Assembly: GCF_000002425.4 (NCBI RefSeq)
Contig: NC_037275.1
Coordinates: 5,325,100 to 5,389,099 of the forward strand
Direction of reading: 5' to 3'
Length of the DNA: 64,000 bases
Source of the DNA: Physcomitrium patens
Lineage: Eukaryota > Streptophyta > Bryopsida > Funariales > Funariaceae
Position 1 is the stretch's first letter, and each line of letters opens with the position of its first letter. The translations under genes were made by a program, and so were the position numbers. The notes beneath the pieces are model-generated. The model made no database searches. It was not told where the DNA came from and saw only the letters and a program-made list of their open reading frames with translations. Of this stretch, positions 10,801 to 22,600 are shown piece after piece.

Positions 10801-11330
10801 TGTCAAGGACAAGAACTCGATGAAAGCTAAAGATTAAGTGAGACTTTTCTCAAAAAGAAATAGGACAAAATAGAAATATGTATATTAAGAAAGAAACTGG
10901 AATGGCTATTGCCAAAATACAAGAAAACTAGAGACCCTTGAAACTAGACTAGAAGCAAGAAAGGAGTTGACAAGAGTGAAGAGGGCTTCACTCTTGCCTC
11001 TATATATACTATCTAACTAGAAGCCACGTGGCGATGTTCTATAAGACCTCCAATATATGTTGACTTTCTAGGCCACATGCCTTTGCTTGCAAGGCAAGTT
11101 TTCTATGGATGGACCACGTAGTTAGCTTGTTCTTTAAGCTTCCAACATGCGTGGCACATGGCTAACTTGTTGACCAAGTTTCTAACCTAAAAGTCAACTA
11201 TAGACTCCTATAAAGTCAAAGCAGCGTCTATGAAGCTTCTAAGAAGCTTCTCTAGAAGATATTACACAATTAACCTACTTTTACATACTTTTATCTATTC
11301 ATATAGGTAATTATATGTATGTCCGTGACA
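10801..11330 (-). repeat. E2 5' LTR (530 bp)
   Basis: It runs TGTCAAGGAC...CCGTGACA in plus coordinates, followed by target duplication GTTAG. The transcribed (minus) strand carries TATATATAGAGG near 10998-11012, a plausible TATA box, so transcription would start in this LTR and run leftward through gag and pol. Confidence 0.95.
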
Positions 11331-11996
11331 GTTAGTTTCATTGGTATGCTTCTTTCAGGTTCAGTACTATCGTAATTTTCATCTTTTCTTGAACAACGAG
11401 ATCCAATATTGGATAATCTAGAGGCTTTTCTAACGGAGTTTCGATCCATGTATGGAGAACATGATGCAATTCATGTTGCAACCAATAAAATCCGTATTTT
11501 ATGACAAGACAATTGATTAGTAACGTTGTATGCTTCACAATTTTGATAACTTGTAACTGATATCAAGTTGGATGGTGCTACATTTATTAGCCAATTTCTC
11601 TACGGATTATAATATGAGATAAAAAAAATAATACTCAACTTACCTGATCCTCAAACATTGAGTTAAGCAATTGACTTTGCTAAGAAATGCGACAAATACC
11701 TTTTTAAATTTTGATCTGAGAATCGTATAAGTGGACCTCAACGTAACTATAATTCAATAGCAACACCAATATCTCTTCAATACATACATTCGGAAGTAGA
11801 GGATATGCAAATTAATACAGTACGTTTCAAACTTCTTACTAAGTAAGAAAAGACTCGTCATCGTCAAGAAGGATTGTGCTTATATTATGGAAAAGCTAAG
11901 CACATTACTCAACATTGTCCAAAGAAGTGATGCAACCATAAAATGAGGAATACGGTGATTATAGAAGATAACATGTCGAAAAATGAATTTGTCTAG
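11331..11996 (+). pseudogene. E1 gag, second part
   Basis: It resumes the gag frame cut at 5317, after the duplicated GTTAG. It follows E2 gag through ASQF, the pair SEVEDMQI, and a zinc knuckle reading LCLYYGKAKHITQHCPK, which keeps the last Cys but has lost the second. It ends at TAG 11994-11996. At least eight in-frame stops occur, most of them TAA or TGA where E2 has CAA or CGA. Non-functional. Confidence 0.85.
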
Positions 11997-14460
11997 CTAC
12001 AATAGAGATTGTGTAGCTGGAACCTTTTACAATGCCTAGTAGAGGTCCTATCTTCTCCTCAAAATCCTCTCTATGTTTTACGATAAATATTATTTTAGGA
12101 TCTAAACCTCTCAAAGCCTCTGCCTTGCTAGATTCAGGAGCCTCAGTTTATTTCTTACATGAAAAATTTCCTAAAAGACATAGCATATTTTTAGTAAAGA
12201 AAACTAAACCTATTCATGTATAAGTCATAGATGGTCATCCGTTGTCTTGAGGAGATGTTACTCATGAAATCCTTCCTATAGAAATAGCAACTAATGATCA
12301 TAGTAGCTTTATAATATTTAATATCATTAGATCTCCTTCTAATCTAGTCATTTTAGGTTTATCATGGCTAGAAAAATATAATCCTAAAATAGATTGGACT
12401 TCTCATAGTCTTGAATTTTTTCAAAGTATAACTAAGAGTGTACTTAATTAAGTAGAAAATCATAAGTCTAGTCTAATTAAACCTATATTTATAGGTGCAA
12501 GTACTTTCTTGCATGCTACAAAAGAAGGATCACCTTATGACATTTATGCCACACGTGTTTCTACTGGTGGAAAGACTTCAAGTAGCATTCTAAGCCAATA
12601 TCAAGATTTTCAAGATGTATTTGAGAAAAAAAATGCGGATACTCTTCAAGAACATCGATCCTATGATTGCTCAATTGACCTTCAAGAAAGAGCACAACCG
12701 CCATTTGGACCAATCTACAATTTATCTCAAAATGAATTGGTTGAACCTAAGGAGTATATTGAAGAGAATTTGGCCAAGAACTTCATACGCCATTCCAAAT
12801 CTCCAGCAGGAGCTCCAATTTTATTTGTGAAGAAAAAAGATGGATCATTGTGGATGTGTGTTGATTATCGAGGACTCAACAAAATCACTATAAAAAATAA
12901 GTACCTGCTACTTTTGATATCTGGACTTCTTGATTAGTTGAATCAAGCTAAGATCTATACAAAAATAGATCTAAGAGGAGCATATAATTTGCATCAAAGA
13001 AGGATATGAATGAAAGACTGTGTTTCGAACAAAAAGATATTTCGAATACAACGTCATGCCTTTTGGACTTACAAATGTACTAGCAATATTCCAATATCTA
13101 ATGAATGATGTCTTTTGGAAGTTTTTAGATGATTTTGTTGTTTGTTGCCTAGACATCATTTTAATCTATTCTAAGAACCTAGAAGAACATGAACTTCATA
13201 TTTGCTAAGTATTACAAAAACTAAGAGATGCAAGACTCTATTCTAAGATAGAAAAGTGTATATTTTACACTACTCAAGTCAACTTCTTAGGATACATCAT
13301 TTCAAATGACGGACTTATGATTGATCCTAAGAAAGTTCAAACTATTATCGATTGGAAGATCCCAAAAACGATAAGAGATGCCAAATGCTTTTTGGGATTT
13401 GCCAACTACTATCGGATCTTCATCAAAGACTTCTCTCAAGTTATAGCTCCACTTACACGTTTGACTTACAAAGACAAAATTCAATGGAATCAAGAAGCAG
13501 AAGTATTATTTGAAGCTTTGAAGACAGTCTTTGTTTTTGCACCAATCTTATATCATGTCGATTTTTTTAAGCCATTTTTTATGGAAACAGACTCATCAGA
13601 CTTTGCTTTGGGTGTCGTATTGTCTTAAATGGGAACAAATGATAAACTTCACTCAATAGCTTTTCATTCTAGAAAATTTTCAACAACCCAGATTAACTAC
13701 GAGATCTACGACAAAGAACTTCTTGCAATCGTGGATTCATTTCAAGAATGGTACTATTATCTAGAAGGTGCTTTTAGTCCAGTTACAGTATATACGAATT
13801 ATAAGAACCTTGAATATTTTATGTCAGTACTTGTTTTGAATCGTCGCCAAGCTTGTTAAAATATGTCTTTGTCAAGATTCGAATTCAAGATCACTTATCA
13901 ATCAAGAAAATAATAAGGTTTATTAGATGCACTCTCTAGACGATCTTATCTTGCACCAAAAGAAGGAGATGCAGCTTTTGATCAACAATGGATAATTCTC
14001 TTGAAGCTAAAGCATCTTCATCTTCGAGCAATGAAATCAACACTAATTGTTGATTCAACTTTTATTAAGTAAATTCAGTCAAGTATGTCTTTTGATCCTC
14101 TTATTTGTGATATTAAAGAAAATCCTTCAAAGTCTCATGATACTTTCAAGTTTGAATTCAAAAACAATCTACTATATTTTGAGGGATGCCTATATGTTCC
14201 AGAAGCTGAAGCTCGATTACGTGTTCTTCAAGCTTGTCATGACTTTCCAACAGTAGGACATTTTGGATACAATAAAACTTTGGAACTAATATGCAAGGAC
14301 TTTTGGTGGCTCCAAATGTGGAAAGCAATATAAAATTTTGTACAATCTTGTGATGTTTGATCAAAATCAAAAACTCCTCGTCATTGACCTTATAGACTTT
14401 TTCAGCCATTACCCATTCCAAAACAACCATGGTCTTCTATTTTTATGGATTTCATCACGG
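11997..14460 (+). pseudogene. E1 pol, first part (protease to integrase zinc finger)
   Basis: Protease DSGA lies at 12134-12145. RT covers about 12720-13420, with VMPFGLTN near 13050 and the catalytic box decayed to CCLDIIL from YLDDIL, so one Asp is lost. RNase H lies about 13560-13850. The integrase HHCC region is at about 14205-14360. Frame and stops change repeatedly. The reading stops at MDFIT (14444-14458), where a foreign TG...CA block enters, and resumes at 15668. Confidence 0.87.
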
Positions 14461-15667
14461 TGTCGTATTACGTGCTTTCCTGCTCGAGAACGTGGTGGGC
14501 GTCTGGCTGTAGAAGGTAGTATGGAGATTCACCAATATTCAAGCAGTCTATTGATTATTGACTTTTAAAATATAAACGACTGCAAGAATACACCGTAAAT
14601 CTATACGGATGTCCTTTGACTACTTGCCAAAGTCCTTTTTGTCCCAATCGGTAGGTCTCTAGACGTTATAGAGAACCCCGAACAATCTAAATTGCTAATC
14701 TTCGATACCGCTTTATACTCACGATCTTGTACCCACTGACTGTCTTGTTAAATTAACCCAATAAATTTCATTCACTCCGCATACTCAATCCTATAGATAT
14801 CCTTTTAATTCTTCATCATAGACGTAACTTGATTTCACAAAACAGTCAAGAGTAATCAAACCCACTTCATTAAAAATCCCGATTCACCATTACAACACTG
14901 ACTTCAGCAACGATTGCCTCAGTCTTCCCAAAACCCTATGAAAAAAAAAAACCCAATTCTCTGTCTTTTTTCCCCGTCCGAAGCATGAAGCTAGCTCTCC
15001 GACCCTTCTCAAAAAAAACTTATTCTCTCCCCCCCCATTTCTTAACCTATACTCCCTTTTAACCCTAATTCTTCCCTCTCTCAAATCCTAGCCTCTGAAT
15101 TTCTTCAATCTTCTGTCTTGGATCCGGAATTGGCTTCGCCGTCAGAGCTTTCTCCCCCGTTTTTACCTTTAAGAGATCCTTTTTACCGAAAGGACATTCC
15201 CGGAACGGCACAAAGGACAGAACAGCCTGAAACGGAATCAGAGCTCCATACCCCGTAATCGGGACCACATTGAGTCGCCCGACCAATTCAGGTCTCATAT
15301 TAGCTAAGAGGCCCGTAGTAAGACCTGGATGTTCCCGCAATTGGACAGCATTGGATTGCCCGACCAAATCAAGTCTCATATTGGGTAAGAGGACCTGGAT
15401 TGGATGTCTTGAAATTGGATCCAATTAACTCTTCGAATCAGGCTCACCCGTCGTTGAATTGGTCCTTCTCCTTTGTGTTGACTCCCGTTATTAGAATCGA
15501 ATGGAGCATTTCAGTATGCTCCGGCTGACTGTAACGAGGTGATTGAACCTGGCCACTCAATATTTGTAGTGGAATTAGTCGTTGCTCCCAATATTCGAGG
15601 TAACTGAATATTAATAAAATTCCCCTTTGTTTATATTTTCATGGTATACTCGTGTTACAACACGACA
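14461..15667. mobile_element. 1207-bp TG...CA insertion, probable solo LTR of another family
   Basis: It starts TGTCG and ends CGACA (5-bp perfect terminal inverted repeat, extended imperfectly as TGTCGTATTACGTG against TGTCGTGTTGTAACACG). A 4-bp duplication ACGG of the integrase codons lies at 14457-14460 and 15668-15671. Excising it restores the pol reading. It has no long coding frame, contains homopolymer runs (14940-14950, 15031-15037), and is clearly less AT-rich and less decayed than the host element. A solo LTR or a short non-autonomous LTR element are both possible; orientation is unknown. Confidence 0.75.
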
Positions 15668-16701
15668 ACGGACCTTTTAATCTCTAGTTCTTATGACTCT
15701 ATATTCGTGATAGTAGATCATTTTACCAAGATGGCATATTTTATACCATGTATAAAATCTATCACAGGTGAAGAAACAACTAAGCTCTTTCTTGACAATA
15801 TCTATCGCTATCATGGATTACACAAGGATATTATATCAAATAGGAGAACTCAATTTGTATCAAGATTTTGGCGGACTCTTTTCAAGATTCTAAAAGTGGC
15901 TATAAAACTATCTTTGACATTCCATCCTCAAATTGATGGACAAACGAAGCTTATTAATTAAGTTTTGGAGCAGTATTTAAGATGTATCATTAACTACCAA
16001 CAAGATGATTGAACAACTCTTTTGCCATTGGCAAAGTTCGCTTACAATAATACGGTACATTTTTCTATAAAATTAACACCTTTCTTTGCTAATTATGGTT
16101 ATCATCCACGACTTGATACTTTTGACTTCTCAAAAGTTGATAATCCTATTGCAAAAGATTTGGTAATTCATTTGTTAGAGCTATATGCAACGATGAAGGT
16201 GCAATTAAAAGAAGCTCAAGAACAACAAAAGGTCAATGCGGATGTCTATCAAAAGGAACAACCACCATTTCACATAGGTGATAAGGTTGGTTACTTCATT
16301 GCAATATGAAGACCACTGGTCCTTGTGACAAGTTGGACTATCGAAGGCTTGGACTATTTTCTGTTTTTGTACAAATTAATCTAGTTGCATATCGTTTACA
16401 TCTACCAGAGTCAATGAAAATCCATCCAGTATTCCATGTGTCTCTTCTTGAACCATACAAGACAGTGGACATACCAAGAAGAAGACAAGCTCTACCTCTT
16501 TTTATAGAAGTGGACAATAATGAAGGATTTGAAGTAGAAGAAGTCTTAGATTCAAGGCGGCGCCAAAATAAATTAGAATATCTTATCTGTTGGCATGGAT
16601 ATGATATTAGTGAACGCACATGGGAGCCAATAAAGAATCTTACAAATATTGCAAAGGCGGTGGGAGCTTTTCATCGACGACATCTATCAAAATCAAGATA
16701 A
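15668..16701 (+). pseudogene. E1 pol, second part (integrase core to chromodomain)
   Basis: It continues integrase with SSSYDSIFVIVDHFTKMAYF. The second Asp region reads SNRRTQFVSRFW where E2 has SDRGIQFVSRFW, so the catalytic Asp is now Asn. It then reads HPQIDGQTK, where the catalytic Glu has become Lys. The C-terminal part (about 16022-16480) and a chromodomain (about 16520-16640, core QNKLEYLICWHGYDISERTW) follow, ending at TAA 16699-16701. A frameshift lies near 16300. Confidence 0.87.
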
Positions 16702-16795
16702 AAATCTTCTTTATAAAAAAAACAAGATTTAGGTAAGATATCATTCTACTTTCAATCCTTGTTTGTAGCTTCTTTGTAGTTGTGACGCTCAAGAG

Positions 16796-17218
16796 ATGGA
16801 GAACCAAAAATCAATGGATTTGACTCAAGAACCTTTGTTTGTTGACTTGCAAGAGGAGACATTATGATTGTCACAACCTTCAAGATGACGCAATCAAGAT
16901 GAAGATCTTTAAGAACGACATGTTTTTCCTCGAATAGATGGAAAAATACAACGCGTTTCATATCACGAGCTTAGAAGGGACTCCTGATGTTTGATGATTT
17001 TATTAGAAGTAGGAACAACTCCTGATGGTGTTCCAAATATTTTATTCGAAGGAAGTTATGAAGGCCTCAACAATGATCAAATAACTGGGTGGTCTTCTCG
17101 CCCTGGTATGGGACACTACCAATGGTTGAGAGGCCCTATCAATCATCTTCGAAGAGAACAAAGATCAGAGTATGTAGCAAATATAATTCGTCGCATTGTA
17201 GATTTCCTCAACATATGA
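16796..17218 (+). pseudogene. E1 third reading frame (141 codons), unknown protein
   Basis: A continuous 423-bp register starts at ATG 16796 and ends at TGA 17216. It is interrupted by a few nonsense codons, mostly TGA or TAA where E3 has CGA or CAA. The last 75 codons are open and contain LLEVGTTPDGVPN, ILFEGSYEGLNNDQITGW, SSRPGMGHYQWLRGPIN and a basic tail ending DFLNI. Exactly the same length occurs in E3 and E6. It sits 95 bp after the pol stop and before the polypurine tract. There is no membrane segment or signal peptide, and I do not recognise the family. Confidence 0.7.
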
Positions 17219-17245
17219 TTATCACTCTTCGTGAAACTCATCCCT

Positions 17246-17256
17246 AGAAGAGGGAG
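17246..17256 (+). promoter_or_regulatory. E1 polypurine tract
   Basis: AGAAGAGGGAG followed by TAA and then the 3' LTR, in the standard position for plus-strand priming. Confidence 0.8.
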
Positions 17257-17259
17257 TAA

Positions 17260-17822
17260 TGTCATGGACATACACATGTAAGCCAATAATTACATATATA
17301 AATAAGTATAAATAAGTAAAAGTAGATAAAAGTAAGTTAATTCTATAGTATTTGGTATGGTAGCTTTTTAGAAGCTTCATAGATACTACTTTGACTTTAT
17401 AGATGTCTTTAATTGACTTTTTGGATTAGAAACGTGGTCAACAAATTGGCCATGTGCCACACATGTTGTTAGCTTGAAGACCAAGCTAATTATGTGGCCC
17501 ACACGTCGAAAAACTTGTCTTATAGGTCAAGACATGTGTCCTACAAAGTCAACACATATTGGAAGTCCTATAGAACATTGCCATGTAGCCCCTAATTAGA
17601 TAGTATATATAGAGACAAGAGTGAAGCCTTTTTCACTCTTATCAACTCCATTCTTGCTTCTAATCTAGTTTCAAGGGTCTCTAATTTTCTTGTATTTTGG
17701 CAATAGCCATTCCATTTTTTTTTTTTTTTTAATATACATATCAACTTATTTCTATTTTTTCATCTTTCTTTAAAAGAAGTATCACTTGTTTATTTGTCTT
17801 TGGTATGTTCTTATCCTTGACA
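17260..17822 (+). repeat. E1 3' LTR (563 bp)
   Basis: It starts TGTCATGG directly after AGTAA and ends CCTTGACA, followed by target duplication ATAAG (17823-17827). It contains a T-run near 17717-17730 not present at that length in the 5' copy. Confidence 0.9.
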
Positions 17823-17951
17823 ATAAGAGGATCTAATGATATATTTGATTGAATTTCTTTAAGAAATATTGAATCAATAATCAATGATAATTTTAAAATT
17901 CAAAAATAAAATTGCTCTAGCTTAAAGAGAATTATTTTTTATTGATAAAAA
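17823..17951 (-). pseudogene. E0 pol remnant, right of E1
   Basis: The minus strand continues the pol segment left at 4208. AGAGGATCTAATGATATAT...AAGAAATATTGAATCAATAATCAATG parallels the E2 segment at 7476-7545 (integrase zinc-finger upstream region). It fades into an AT run at 17952. Confidence 0.8.
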
Positions 17952-19699
17952 ATTATATATATATATATATATATATATTTTTTAATATAATATAAGAACA
18001 TTTAAAAAGGATGTGTGAAAAATCTTGTGTTAGAATAAGTTATGAGTTTAATGATCTTTGATCCAATTTATTTACAAATTTGATGTCGCTTATATAGTAG
18101 TGGTTTATATATCAAACTACACGACTAGGATATATTTTTAAAAATGTAATACTATTGGGTGATATTCACACACATGTATTAGAGAATTATCAATATATTA
18201 ATCAACTCTTTGATCTTTTAATTTTTATAGATGCTAGGACTTAAGACTCCTATGCCCATTGACCTTATTTGATTTAGATTAACCTAGTATTGTCTCATGT
18301 GCTTACTAAAGTACCTTCTAAAATTAAACAACCTCTTGGATGCCATATTGATGATATCTTAGATGATAATCAAATTTTTCTGGTTATCATTACAGCTAAT
18401 GAACCTCTTTTTATCTTGATTAATAAGTTATAAGCACCTCGTGGTGCATTTCCTATATTTATAATAATTCTAGCATCCTTTGCATTTTGAGCATGTAAAC
18501 CTAGTATAATTTGAAATGTTGATTTATAAAATGATAAAGAATCTAATGCCAATGAAAATAAGTATGCCATTGCCTTTTTAATTGGCACCATAGCTGCTTA
18601 TGATTTTATTAAAAGACAACATTATTTTTTCTAGGCCAAGCTAGAGACCTTGTGAGTCATTAAATTAACTCACTAGGTATTTTAAGATAAAAATATATAT
18701 TTAGAGTGATTAAAATCAAAATATATGGTAAATAATATAGAAATATTTTAAAAAATAGAAAAATAGAATGTTAATTATAAAATTAGAGTCTTAGTAAGTC
18801 CTGGAGGCAACTATTTTAGTTGGTTTGGTATGTTTTTTTTATTATTGAATATTGGAGGATATTTTATAAGGTCGATATTTATACTAATCTTCTATCTATA
18901 AATATTACTTATAAAAAAACTATAAATATTAGTTAGTAGCTAAAAGAAATATGAGATAGAATTTCATGTCTTTTTAATTATTTTTATAAAAAATAGGATT
19001 TATAGTAGATTTAAATTGATTTTAATACTATAAAAAGTAATAAAGATAATAAATTATAGCCTTGAATTGATATTAGTATTATAAAACCATTATAAGAATT
19101 TTTAGAATTTATTTAGAATTTATTTAGATTTTTTTGGGAATTTTTAGAGTAATTTCTAAAACTTGGGTAAAAATGAGTTTTACCACTTTGGAAACCATTA
19201 TGAAGAAATGGAGAAAGGTTTTGAAGGCCACAATAGGTGTCTAGGCTAATTGGATGTTTTTAAATACCATATTGAAGTAAAAAATATAAAATTATTGGTT
19301 TTATTAGTAGAAAATAGGAGGATCGGCAGCTAATGTAGTTCTTGTGAGAGGGAAGGTGCAGAAGTTCCATATGGATTATAGCACCTTGAAGGTAGTTAAG
19401 AGAATAAGACTAAGGCCTCGTGGCCTTTCCTAAACATCGATATATACTACTTGTAAGCCTTGGTTCGAACTCTTGATCTTTTTAGCAAATTATCTTTGAA
19501 ATAAAATTTTTTTATTTAATTATTTAATTATTTATTTGTTATTTTTAAACCTTAATAACTTTTTCATAGTAACTTGGATTTAAATGTTTCTTATATAATC
19601 GAAAAGATAAAAAATTAAATTTCTAAAAATATATTTTTTACTTTTATTTTTTATTTTTTATTGGATAATAACTTAATAAATAGACTTTGACTAGTTTTG
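17952..19699. other. AT-rich DNA, no recognisable gene
   Basis: It opens with an (AT)n run at 17953-17978. A somewhat less AT-rich patch at about 18230-18600 looks like former coding sequence, but every frame is broken and I cannot name it. 19300-19460 is a second patch of moderate GC. The last few hundred bases may be the 5' LTR of the G2 element that follows, but no partner LTR was identified. Confidence 0.45.
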
Positions 19700-22600
19700 T
19701 TGTATATAATTGCTTGATTGCACTTGTTTCACTTCTTTTTGTATTGTACTTCTTTTATTCTTGTTCTTGCTACTTCCACTTCATACCACCAATTGCAAGT
19801 AATTCTTAATTGAGGCCATCTTGTAATTTGGATTGAGGAGTGAATTTTGCACTCATAGACTTCAATACTTTAATATGAATTTTTGGCATATATCTTATTG
19901 TTCAAAAGTATTTTTATGACCATATTAATACTTTGGAATTAAAGAATAATAGTTAGAAGATAGTGAATGTTGAACTTATTAAGATTGAGAAATCCAAGCC
20001 ATTTCTTTATTTATAAAGACATATAATTGATGACTTACAAGCTCAATGTATCTTTGTAATTTTAGCTAAAGAATTAAAAAAATCAAATGCTCAAGAGATT
20101 TTTTTATGATATTTATTTTTGAAAGACACTCTCTGTTCTACCAACATTTTTAATTCATACAAACATTGTAGTAATGAAGCCTTTCATTAGATTAAAAGTG
20201 ACGATGTTGAAGAGATAGGAATTATTTCTTCAACAAATTAGAAGTTAAAGGCCATGCCAACATGTAGTAGTACTCCATTGGTGAAGAAAGTAACGACAAA
20301 ATTTGATGATTGGCTATTAAAATAAGGGCCACATCTTATTAATGCCAAAGTACAAAAGATATAAGCTTTTATCTACTTATATCACAATTGTTTTACCTTT
20401 AGTCTAAAAAATCTTGAAGATTATAAAGGCAAAACTATTTATATTTAATTAGAAGATAATCATCTAATCTTTGGACAAATTTACATGCTTAGTACCTCAA
20501 AAAAAGCTGGTATTCAAGTTTGCTATGAAGAATCATTGACTGCAGACTTGATTGAGTTTTTTAATGGTGAATATACTTGTGATTTAGTCATGCCTTCAAA
20601 AAAAGATATTTTTGGTAATTAAACAAAGATTCAAATTTTTAGAAATTAATATCAAATTAATTATAAGACTAAATATGTTTGATATCCAATGCCATTACCA
20701 AAAATAATATTTGATGTAATAAATTTTTTTTGAGTATTGAGTACTTTGGATTTAAGATATGGTTATTACCAATTACTATTACTTATTAAAGATCAAATAA
20801 AGATAGAAATTTGGTAAGTTAATTAAAATAAAAAATATCTTTATCACTATCACTAGAAGTTCTTTCTATTTGGTCTTAAGAATGCATCAATTGAATTTCA
20901 ACTCATGATAGATCAAGTTTTATTTTGCTTATTATTTGCTAGATACTTCATTGATTATGTTATTATTTTTAATAATAATCTAAAAGTTCATGTGACGTAT
21001 TTATAAGTAATGTTTTAATGATTATAACAATAAAGATTATACTTGCATCATGAAAAGTGTAAATTTTTCCATGAATAATTACTATACTTGAATCAAATGA
21101 TTATTCTAAGAAGTCTTGGTGTACAACAAGCAAAGATAGATTCCTTGCAAAAAATCCAACATTAAGTGATGTTTCATAACTTTGGACTTTCTTAGGATCG
21201 ACAAACTACTATCAAAGGTTTGTTAAAATCTTTAGCATCATTGCTAAGCCTTTAACTATTCTCATAAATAAAAATTAATCATAGATTCAAGATTGGGAGC
21301 AACAACATGCATTTAATACATGGAAGTAAAAGTTGGATTTAACTTCAATACTTTGATGTTTAGATGCCAACAGACCTTTCTAACAATACACAAATTAAAG
21401 TACTATAGGATTGGAAGCAGTCTTGACACAAAAAGATGATGTGAGATAGAAATATATTATTACATTTGCTTCTAAAAGTAATAACAATATAGAGTCAAAT
21501 TATCCATCTTATGGAAAAAAAAAACTTTGTAGTAGTTTGGGCTATTATTTACTTTTGACTTTACTTGTATGGTCAATGTTATATATTAATAATTAACCAT
21601 CAACCTTTAAAATGGCTTATGGAGTCAGACAAACTTACTAGCAAGCTTGCAAGACTGACTTTGTTGCTTCAAGAATACAATTTTGAGGTTATGCATTGAA
21701 TAGACATTACCAATTTGGATGTTGATGGACTTTTCTTAATCTATATTCTTCAAAAGAAGACTTAATCAAAGCAGGGTGGCATAGAAATTATGATTGAAAG
21801 GCAGTTTATGGATGGCATGAAACCACATACTTGACTTTAATGTCAGATTTTGCAACCAAGGTTCTTGACCATAATTCAAATGAGAAATAAGAAAAGAATC
21901 AATTAATTAGCAATGTGTGAGAAAATCTTCCAATCTTGCACAAGTTTCAACTAAAAACATTTTTTTTTAGCTATCTTTAATATAAAAAGAGATAGAATTA
22001 TTTATTAAATAACAAGATTTTCTTGAGAGAATAATTTTTTATTTTGTATGTGATATGATGGAGTTAGGTACATAGTTTCAAGGTCATAAAAAAAAGTCTC
22101 TTTAATATGCCAAGTATATGAAGAACTTAGACATTTTGGGATGTGGAAGATACATTCTATGTTGTATAATTAATATTGGTAGAATAGTATATATTAAGAA
22201 GTGGCCACATATGTTTCTTGATGTGGAATGTGTGATTGAATTAGATCAAGCTTTAACACTTTTTACTTCAATTAAAGCCATTATTTATTATAGATTTATG
22301 TTATCATTGATCTATAGACTTTGTTGGACTACTTATTATTACCTCACATAGAACTAAATATATATTAATAATGGTAGAATATTTAAGCAAGTACATTGAA
22401 CTTATGGCTTTACTACAGAACTCTTCAAAATTGGCATTTATGGCTTTTCTTGATTGAGTAATTGCACATTTTGGGGCACTTATTAAAGTCTTAATGGATC
22501 AAAGAAGAGATTTTTTTGGAAGTTTTGAAGCTTTAATAGATAATTATATCACATTTATAAAATATCTTGGGTTAGATGGCCTAGCTGAGTCGATTGTTCA

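Larger units (their letters stand above)
5318..11330 (-). mobile_element. E2: young, nearly intact Ty3/gypsy chromovirus
   Basis: It is 6013 bp between perfect GTTAG target duplications (5313-5317 and 11331-11335). The two 530-bp LTRs differ at about five positions by eye, so the insertion is recent. On the minus strand it carries a leader, gag (332 codons), pol with protease, RT, RNase H, integrase and chromodomain, a cut-down third frame, a G-rich polypurine tract and the 3' LTR. One in-frame TAA in pol is the only coding lesion I see. It was inserted in opposite orientation into the gag of E1. It is the best reference copy of the family in this window. Confidence 0.95.
4209..17822 (+). mobile_element. 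E1: Ty3/gypsy chromovirus carrying two nested insertions
   Basis: The LTRs at 4209-4767 and 17260-17822 begin TGTCA(C/T)GGACATACAC and end TTGA(T/C)A. A perfect 5-bp target duplication ATAAG lies at 4204-4208 and 17823-17827. The order gag, protease, RT, RNase H, integrase, chromodomain, third frame, polypurine tract is all on the plus strand. The element is split at 5317 by E2 and at 14460 by a 1207-bp TG...CA insertion. Without these it would be about 6.4 kb. Many stops and frameshifts make it inactive. The target was the pol of the older E0. Confidence 0.93.

Noticed and set aside
16796-17218. Third frame as an envelope protein
   Set aside because: There is no signal peptide, no hydrophobic segment, and the length (140 residues) is far too short.
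18370-18591. Minus-strand frame containing RGAYNLLIKIKRG, like the RT segment RGAYNLVRIKEG
   Set aside because: The similarity is limited to about a dozen residues and nothing on either side matches RT, so it is treated as chance.
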